This document shows, in pieces, positions 56,476-64,000 of a DNA stretch of 64,000 nt. The stretch lies in the NCBI GenBank assembly GCA_024138015.1, contig JAMXBB010000011.1:29130155-29194154 (forward strand), in the 5' to 3' direction. The first letter of the stretch is position 1; each line of letters starts with the position of its first letter. Below the pieces are notes generated by a model, which was given only the letters and a program-made list of their open reading frames with translations, was not told the DNA's origin and made no database searches. The DNA is from Lumnitzera littorea. Its lineage: Eukaryota > Streptophyta > Magnoliopsida > Myrtales > Combretaceae. The position numbers and the translations under genes were made by a program.

Positions 56476-58786
56476 GACTACTAATATTTTAAGGTAAACA
56501 AAAAAAATCTTGTAGATTCCACAAGATACTGAAATCTCTAGATTTTATACAGTATATGTTTGAGAGAGTAACAAGATAAGTTTCAATTTCAAACTTGTGA
56601 AACTTATATCTAGAAGGTTGGATATAAGATGGAGAACCTTGTTCTCCCCATTTTATACTTACTCATCTATACATAAAATCAAGGAGAAACATGGCTATAA
56701 TAAGTAGTAAATCCAGGATTATATATGTTGGGAAATGAGCCAATCCATTGAAAAGATGGAAATTTCTATGGTGTAGTAATTCCAAAGTAATATATATGCG
56801 TGTGTGTGTGTGGTGCAATCACTTTCTTAGTTACATTAAATCACCCAAGTTCACAATAAATAAGGCTCATTTACAATAATAATGAATCTATGCATAGTAA
56901 AAATAGAATTGTTTACTGCTAGTGAAAAGTTCAATTTTACTCTAAATGGATTTTATTTATTATAAAATTAGGTGATTTATTATAACTCAAAAGTAACTAT
57001 GCTGTAAAATCTCCTGAAAAAAATATAATTGATAAAACCATAAAGATTAGAAATAATATATCTAACATTCTTTTCCAAAATTTTAAAGCTAAAATTTCAG
57101 AACAAACCGAAGGTAACTAGGCCTTCTTCTCGCTTCGCCATGTACCACGTATGTCTACGTTAGAGTTGTTGATAGGATCCTGCAACATGTACTCTTAAGA
57201 AAAATAGTATAGAGGTGAAGATAAGAAAAATTTCACATTTTTTAAAAATACTACACAATTCATAGGAAAATGATTATATAGGATATATAAAAATAGCTTT
57301 CCTGAGCTCTTAACAAATGACTTAAAATTGCGAATTAACATTTTTCTTGTTGATGATCTAAGAGACTATACAAAATGGTGGTAGGTAGAATCACTTTTCT
57401 TTTCTTTTCTTTTTCTCAATAATATTTTGTTTTCTTTTTCCAACAATAATTTTCTTCCTAATCCAATTGTTTAATTATATTTTCTATAAATCCCTTTCAC
57501 CTGGCGTGGAGAAAGAAGATGGGAGAAAATGAGAATGTCTATTCCATTTGATCGTACAAGCAATTTGGGCCAGACGGAAATTGACGTATAGGAAATTACA
57601 ACTCATGGATGTATTGGATTAATACGTAAGACCATAATAGGAAATCGTCAGCAAGGCTCCTTACAAACGTATTCATGAAACAAGCAAATGATTGCAGCCC
57701 ATGGGACCATTCTACTTTAGCCAGGTAATAGATTACATGTTAGAAAATATTGGTGATTGGATGGCCAGTGATCCATTGATACCGAATACAAAGGAAATAT
57801 ATAAAAGTTAACCCAGAGACACGAGGAAGTCGCTGTCTTTAGAGAGATTGTCTTCTATAGGCCAAGTTTGCTAAAGAGAATTAGGACGGATTTTTACCTA
57901 GATACAATTACACCTAGGAAAACATGGAAAGCAATCCCATTGCTCCCTGAGGAACCCACTTATGGAATGCGGAGTATTGCTAAAATTATTCTTTGAAAAG
58001 AGAGAAATATGCAGAAACTTTGGGACAAATCTCATCACATCAGGACTTGTAGTTTCTTTTTTAGCAGTATTTTCAATGAATGACAAAATGGGCTGCTGTG
58101 TTATTAAATAATGTGGAACATTTAAGACTAAATTGCATACTAAATGAACGTCTCCTTATTTCACACCCGTCACTTGGACTGTAAAAAAATCAAAGCAATG
58201 CAAATCAAACCAGATTGGATTTACCACTAATTTAAAGACTATGAATGCTGTATTATTACTATTGCTACTATTATTATCTTCTTCCAGCAACTTTTATAAT
58301 TATTGCGGGCCAAAATAAAAATAATTTATTCTATCTCATTAAAAAATTAATATGTATAATAGTAAATTACAGGAGTCTTAGCCTATGAAAGTTATATTAT
58401 TTGTTGCTGTATTACGATCATCATCATCTTGGCGGATGCATCAACCGTATAATTGAATAGTTGTTTTGTCTACTCACTCCGAAGTGAGTGAGTTGTGGTT
58501 TGGGCCAATGATCTGTGATATTTTAAATATATGCAGTTTGATCCAAATTGAACTCCTGATGATATTCCACCTAGGCCCTTTAATAATTGTCTCTCCACAT
58601 GTTTCAAGGTCCACTTTAAAAAAGGGCCTTTATGGGCCCATTTAAGTCTTTTCAAGGATGTTTACTTTAAGATAATAAAAAATAAAAAGAGAAAAAGAAA
58701 AAATTTTCAATTAGATTGATGTATAGTAATTTTAAACTTTGGTTATGCATTGCAAGTTGACATATATTTGGACAAGCATGGTTTTA
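56476..58786. other. non-coding or unique stretch
   Basis: No protein family recognised. Sequence at 57500-58100 is less AT-rich than its surroundings and carries a 62-residue minus frame (57898-58086) without a known signature. It could be a fragment of a host gene or its leader, but nothing positive supports that. Confidence 0.45.
56798..56813. repeat. short (GT)n microsatellite
   Basis: Seven GT units after GC. Confidence 0.85.
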
Positions 58787-58812
58787 GTTTTATTTTTATT
58801 TTTATTTTTTTC
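58787..58812 (-). repeat. A-rich tail of LINE 3
   Basis: (TTTTTA)n on the plus strand. Its position beyond RNase H and its orientation fit the 3' tail of a minus-strand L1 LINE. Confidence 0.75.
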
Positions 58813-59109
58813 TGGGGCTATCAAGAAATAAAGATTATATTAAAATATAAATGAGTCTAGTACATCAACAAGGTTGTTACAAATATTAAAAACATTTACC
58901 ATACAATCATTACTCCATAAGATAGAAATAAGAGAAGATGGGGACAAAGTTACCCAATTAGTGAGATAAATCTTTTATTAGAAATTAGTAACCACCTAAT
59001 ATGTTGCGTGGTTGGCTTGACATGGAACAAGATTGAAATTTACTTTGTTGAAACTATAGAATAGCGACCTTAAGTCCTTAACAATGAGAAAGATAGACCA
59101 TGGAGTTAT

Positions 59110-59365
59110 ATCCTATACTAAAATAGCATGGTACACTACTGCATAATCTATTTCGAAAAGAATATCTCTCCAACCCATACCCACTACAAATTTTGTAGCA
59201 TCAAGAATAGCTAAAGCCTTAGCCACTTTTGAGGAAGATACTACAGTCGACCTGACATTCGTTTCACATAATAAACCTAAGGAATTTCTTACAACAAACT
59301 TAATAGTAGGTTTACCTGTTGCTACATTAAAAGAGGCATCTAAATTTAATTTAATGTACAAACTT
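59110..59365 (-). pseudogene. LINE 3 RNase H domain
   Basis: YIKLNLDASFNVATGKPT, VVRNSLGLLCE, KVAKALAILDATKFVVGMGW and DILFEIDYAVVYHAI match RVT_3 blocks, including the Asp of 'N.DaSf' and the E.D pair. A run of about 250 residue-coding bases is open. It lies downstream of an apparent insertion at 59366-59700. Confidence 0.87.
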
Positions 59366-59700
59366 GCTAGGGCAGTCTATGAAGGATATGGCTATTCAAG
59401 TGAAGAGCTTGCATTTGCTGTTGAGGGAGAGTTTGCAAGCAGCTCACATGGAGAAGAAGGCTATGCATTCAATTCTAATGCATTATATAGGGTTGGTACA
59501 TTGGGGCATTGTGTCTCTCACATGCATGATGCAAGATTGTTGCTGCTGAAAGAAACATGTACAATAGTTGGACTACTGTGTATGAACATCTAGGGAAGTC
59601 AAAGGAGGATGTGGCGTCCGTTAGGGCTTGAGATCAAGTGTTACTAAGGCATGTTGTAGAAGGTTACGTTGTGGGCATGTACAAATGAGGATAGTCTCTA
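59366..59700 (+). other. unexplained segment between LINE 3 zf-RVT tail and RNase H
   Basis: LINE coding stops at SYPPFLAF (about 59,700) and resumes at LYIKLNLD (59,365), leaving about 330 bp with no LINE similarity on the minus strand. The plus strand is open at 59354-59593 (79 residues, balanced composition: VYEGYGYSSEELAFAVEGEF...). It may be an insertion from another element. I cannot name it, and no target duplication was evident. Confidence 0.4.
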
Positions 59701-60170
59701 CATGGAAGGCCAAAAAAGGAGGGTAAGATATATGTTGCATAAATGTTGTATTTCCATTAGAAACACCACTTCGAGGAGAAAATGCAGTGGCTAAATGAGG
59801 AGTAGCCTTTGATATGATCATGTTCAACTTAGAAAGAATTTTGTGTACTAAAGTGATTACTCCATGAAGGTCCGAGGGTTTATCGTTAAAGATTGTATTA
59901 TAGCGGCCCTTCCAAATGCACCATCTAATGGAACCTATCTTGGCAAATAATAGGGTAGATTCTTGTTTGTTTCTGTTAAGAGATTTCACCAAAGTTAGTA
60001 GCTAATTGTCTAAAGACCCCTCAACACTAGACTCCAAATAGACCCCAGTGCTTTGTAACAAACCCATTTGGTCTAACTACATTCCAGTAACACATGATTG
60101 GTTGACTCCTCCATGCTACAGAAACGTCATAAACTTGATTGGAGGACTTATCTCTTAACTAAGTTAGTAG
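59700..60170 (-). pseudogene. LINE 3 zf-RVT region
   Basis: RFCSMEESTNHVLLECS at about 60,130 matches the zf-RVT knuckle 'C.~C...EEs..H.l..C'. IRWCIWKGRYNTIFNDKPSD at about 59,900 matches the following 'i.W.iWk.RN..iF' block. The His is intact; one Cys is replaced by a stop/Arg region. Confidence 0.82.
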
Positions 60171-61049
60171 AGGTTAAAAGAGCATTGTGAATTGTTTTCT
60201 ACCTAAAGTGCTTCACTTTTGGGAGACATGGGCTATGCCAAATAAGTTTCCATAGGGATGGCTTGAGACAATAAGAAGATGAGGCACCAAAATTTTGATG
60301 GAACTTGTAGCATCTAATGAAGTTATAAGATGAGCAAACAATACACTTCTCAAATTTCTTGTGAGGCCAAATGAGCCTATCTTCCCTATCAAAGTTCGAA
60401 ACTGTTATCTAAGTTATTGCTCTCATCGTATTCACATTGAACCACTTATGCAATTCCCTAATGTTCCAAGCTCTCTACTCTACATCAATAAGGTTAGATA
60501 CTAACAAACCTTCATTTAGAGAGTTAACATGAAAGCTTGGTTTCTGTAAAGCCAAAGCTAGAATCCAATTATTTGATGCTGCTTTGATGGAATGACCATT
60601 GCCTACCTGCCAAAGGGCTCTAAATAACAGACATTCTTTATCTTGTAAAATATTGGCCTAACCTTAAGAATCCCTCGAACCTTTATTAACCTACAAAAAT
60701 GAACAACTAGGAAAATAAATACCTTTAAGAACGTGTACCCAAAGGGACTCGAGTTCATCTAAGATCCTCCAGGCCAACTTTGTTAGAAGTGTAGTGTTGA
60801 AATCTTGTAGATCTTTGAAATCGAGTCCTCTACTACTCTAAGGTAAGGTGATTTTATCCCAACTCTAGCAATGGATTTTCCTTTCATTTCCTTCTTAGCC
60901 CTACTAGTACTAGGCTACCATAGAACTAACTTCTGTACACCACCTATTAGGAAACTTCAAACAACTAATGGAGTAGGTTAGAATGGCACTAGCTACCACC
61001 TTTATGAGGACTTCTCTACCAACCTATGATAATAAACTACACTTTCAAC

Positions 61050-61990
61050 TCTTTAGTTTAAACCAAATTCTATCTTTAATAAATCTAAGGGCCTCAAACT
61101 TGTTCATTCCCTAAATGGTTGGTAAACCTAAATATTTACTTAAATTGGTAACTGCTAGGATCCCCATAACTTCACTAATGCTTTCAATCCTTTGAGATGA
61201 AATATTCTTGCTAAAAAATATTCCTAACTTCTAAAGATTCATTAGTTGTCTTGAAGCTTGGTAATAATTTTGGATAATGCTCTTACGAACCTACACATTA
61301 GACTCTGAAACTTCTACAAAGAACAATGAGTCATTAGCAAATGAAAGATGAGACAACATATAACAAGATCATTTGATTTCCATCCCTTTGAGCCTGTTTT
61401 CTGTAATAGCTTTCTCCAAGTTCCAAAACAATACATCAACCACTAAAATAAACAAGTAAGGCAATAGAGGATCACCCTGTCTAAGTCCTCTAGAAGGATG
61501 TACATGACTTGTTATTTTACCATTAACCATTATTTTGTATCGAATAAAAGAGAAGCAAGCCATCACCCATCTAATCCAAACATTACCAAAACTAAGTTTG
61601 CGCATAATTACTCTAAGGAAGTCACATTCTACATGGTCATATGCCTTGTTCATGTCTAATTTGATGCCACAATATGACTTCCTCTTGGACTGTTTAGTTT
61701 TTAGAAAGTAAAAGGCTTCATGGGCAATGATAATATTTTCATGGATGACTTTGCTTGAGATGAATGCATTTTGTTGTTCAGACACAATGCTATGCATACA
61801 TGGTTTTAGTCTATTGATAAGCACCCTAGATATGACCTTGAAAACAAAGTTACATAGATTAATAGGATCGAAGTAGCCTAATTCTTGTAAAGAAACTACC
61901 TTAGGAATGAGAACTATATTAGTGTGATTGAGAGTAGGAGGGATGATACCTAAAGAGAAGAAGGATTAGACTACTTCCATGATTATCTTG
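61050..61990 (-). pseudogene. LINE 3 reverse transcriptase
   Basis: The longest clean RT in the window. The frame 61824-61369 has LINRLKPCMHSIVSEQQNAF, IIAHEAFYFLK, CGIKLDMNKAYDHVECDFLR and PSRGLRQGDPLLPYLFILVV. The catalytic box FANDSLFF (61341-61330) has Asn where FADD is required, a GAT to AAT change. Downstream, NLSKYLGLPTIQGMNKFEAL is the thumb-region motif 'YLGlP.~~G..K'. The Asp to Asn change alone would abolish polymerase activity. Confidence 0.92.
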
Positions 61991-62599
61991 CCCATTAGAT
62001 GCTAGTAGCGTTGATAGAATACCCTTGAAAAATCGTCTGCGCCTAGTGCTTTGAGTGCCCTAAGCTAAAATGTCACATTCTTGATTTCATCTTCAGACAT
62101 AGGTTTTCCATGATCACCATTCATCTCTTCTAACACCAGCTGTGGGATCTCATCTAATACCCTACCCCAATCTCTTCTCGAATCTACTTAGAACAGTTGG
62201 GAGTATAATTGTTAGAACACTGACATGATACTTTCTTTCTCCTCCAGCCATTCCCCTTTATTGGTTCTCAACTTGAGGATCTCGTTCTATTGTCTTCTTA
62301 TAAGTATGGATTAATGGAAGAACTTGGTATTGTGGTCCCCTTCTTTTAACCAAGAGACATAAGAACGCTGTTGCCAATAAAACACCTCTCTCTTCCATAA
62401 TAACTCCAATCCTTCACTGAGTTCTTTTTTTGCTTGCCTATTAGTGTGGATACCTTTCTTTTGTTCACATAAGAGCTCTTACTAGATTCATTTAATCTTC
62501 TTGATGTTATTCAGGAAAGCTTCCTTGCTCCAAGCCCTAAGATTTACTCTATACCTCTTAAGCTTGAAACCAAGGGGGCAAGGATGATCTCTGTTGGGG

Positions 62600-63395
62600 T
62601 TAATGCTCCAAGCATCTTTTATTATATTGCCGCAGCATTTAGAGGATGTCTACATGTTTTCAAACTTGAAGCAAGATATGCCTTTTTTATCTGAGAAGAA
62701 CGAATCTATAATCAAGGCTACATGGTTTGAGCTAATTAGCTTACTATGCAAAACTTGTGTTTGAGGGTACTTATGAATCCATTGTTGATAACCCAAGGCT
62801 TTGTCTATCCTTTCCATAACTAGACTACCATCTTCTCTTTCATTCAACCAAGTGAACCATGGTCCCTGGTAAGCCAGATCATCTAAGTTTGCATTCATGA
62901 TCATATCACTAAACCTTTTGATAAGCCTAGAGCTTTAGGGGTTACCTCTTACTTTCTCATGATAGAAAAGGATATCATTGAAGTCTCCCACAACAAGCTA
63001 AGGTTCCTTAATTCTCAAGTCGAATGCCTCTAGTTCAAGCCATAAATTATGCTGAAGATTATGGATAGGATCATCGTATATCCACGAAACATATGTGAAG
63101 AGGGAGCCATCCGAGAGATAAATCATGGTTTTGATGTGATTCTTATTATAGCTATAGATTTCTAACTCAACATCATTGAACCACCATAGGGCTAGTATGC
63201 CAAATAGACCTGTAGGTGGGACATAAAAGTCGTTCCCAAACCTTAACTTGCATCTTAAGGATGCTAACTTCCTTGATTTATTTTTTGTTTCCATTAAAAA
63301 CAAAATGCTTGGATTTTACTTATAGGTGATGTCCCTAAGCATCTAGACTATCAAGCAAACTTTAGACCTTGATAGTTCTAACTAATGACAATCAT
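62600..63395 (-). pseudogene. LINE 3 endonuclease
   Basis: MIVIS*NYQGLK at 63395-63360 is the ORF2 start ('M..lsWN.rGL', Trp turned to TAG). ILFLMETKNKSRKLASLRCK at about 63,310 holds the catalytic Glu. GILALWWFNDVELEIYSYNK and LFTYVSWIYDDP follow. At 62904-62650 LAYQGPWFTWLNEREDGSLV and MERIDKALGYQQW match 'DLg..G..fTW.N' and 'eRLDRal...W'. SSNHVALIID stands where 'SDH.pl.~' is expected, so the catalytic Asp is Asn. Confidence 0.9.
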
Positions 63396-63400
63396 GGTGT

Positions 63401-64000
63401 TCGTGTGGCTTATTTTGGCTAGCTACCATAGCCTTCATGAAAAGAAACTTAAGACAAGATGTAAACCTTACTTTTAGCGAGTTTGTAAATCAATTAAGAG
63501 TACATTCAACAAAACCAAGAATTCAAGTTTACATTTAAAAACGAATTTAATTTTCAAATTTGAAAGTTTGTTATCGATAAAACACAAGTATGAAAACTGC
63601 GGACTTTAAAGTCACCTAAAACCTTAAACCCTAAAACAATTAAGGACTTATAACCCTAGGCGATTAATTGATAATTTAATTTGAATAATTTTTTCAACTT
63701 TAGAAAATTTCATAATTTTATATGAATTAAATCATAACTTAAAAAATAATTTAAGAAACAATCTCTAAAAGAATTTTCAATCAAACAATCTCCTTATCTT
63801 CATGCATAAGATTTGTACACATAAATAAGTAAACCAACGAATCACCCTAAATAACTTATCAATTGAGAGTTGAAATTATTTATCAATTGATAACTTATCG
63901 AAAACTAGTGATAAGACACTTTCTTTATCACACCATAACTTATACTACATATGGATAAGATATCACAACATTTTATGCATTCAACTTTTATTAAGAAGAC
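63401..64000. other. AT-rich flank without recognisable gene
   Basis: No ORF1 of a LINE and no other protein family. Contains repeated TTATCAATTGA / TCAATTGATAA inverted phrases near 63,850-63,900 of unknown meaning. Confidence 0.5.

Larger units (their letters stand above)
58787..63400 (-). mobile_element. L1-type LINE 3 (minus strand), ORF2 nearly full length
   Basis: The 3' end is marked by a T-rich (TTTTTA)n tract at 58787-58812, i.e. an A-rich tail on the minus strand, preceded by a typical LINE 3' UTR. Reading upward come RNase H, zf-RVT, reverse transcriptase and endonuclease. The ORF2 start lies near 63,395. ORF1 is absent, so the copy is 5'-truncated at about the start of ORF2. Confidence 0.87.

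Noticed and set aside
58765..63400. Possible target duplication of LINE 3: GACAAGCATGGTTTT next to the tail and GACAATCATGGTGTT at the 5' end
   Set aside because: The second copy overlaps the presumed ORF2 start codon of the LINE itself, and two mismatches in 15 bases leave room for chance.

Overview
The window looks like plant nuclear DNA, most probably from a eudicot, and it is a heterochromatic transposon graveyard. It is strongly AT-rich with long A/T runs. Every recognisable protein is a broken transposon protein of a plant lineage: MuDR-like MULE, hAT with BED finger, L1-type LINEs, Ty3-gypsy including a Tat-lineage element, and Copia LTRs. No intact host gene, tRNA, rRNA, CRISPR array or prokaryotic operon could be supported. 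The species cannot be named from the sequence alone.

Layout. About 2.0-5.1 kb is a MULE with long terminal inverted repeats around a decayed transposase. 5.1-10 kb is AT-rich with a 162-bp tandem duplication. 10.1-10.7 kb is a MITE-like element with a CCA/GGT-rich core; a second copy in opposite orientation lies at 56.1-56.5 kb. 12.9-17.5 kb is a hAT element whose BED finger, catalytic region and dimerisation domain can all be traced on the minus strand. 18.9-19.6 kb (hAT-like) and 20.3-20.7 kb (Mutator-type MITE with a probable 10-bp target duplication) are small non-autonomous elements. 21.5-25.5 kb is one large foldback element whose left arm was split twice by Copia LTRs.

25.8-49.8 kb is a nested stack. 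A plus-strand LINE (25.8-28.1 kb) is interrupted at 28,125 by a plus-strand Ty3-gypsy element (called C). The 5' LTR of C (28,125-34,085) is itself split by a minus-strand Ty3-gypsy element (called A). C is cut at 36.4 kb by a gag-only, non-autonomous gypsy element (called B, about 36.4-40.16 kb, two LTRs). B abuts a minus-strand Tat-lineage gypsy element (called D, 40.16-49.77 kb). D carries an antisense coiled-coil ORF and 87-bp tandem repeats in its 3' region, and a 1.87-kb solo LTR inside its integrase. 50.7-56.1 kb and 58.8-63.4 kb are two further L1-type LINEs on the minus strand.

How the parts relate. Nothing here works as a pathway. The information is stratigraphic: which element interrupts which, LTR and TIR pairs, target duplications, and the pattern of decay. 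Most in-frame stops in the Tat reverse transcriptase are TAG at positions where the family has Gln, which fits C-to-T decay of methylated CAG (CHG) sites. The most interesting structures are the foldback element hidden under two LTR insertions, the Tat element with its antisense ORF and tandem repeats, the gag-only element B, and the A-in-C-in-LINE nest marked by a perfect 11-bp LTR inverted end.
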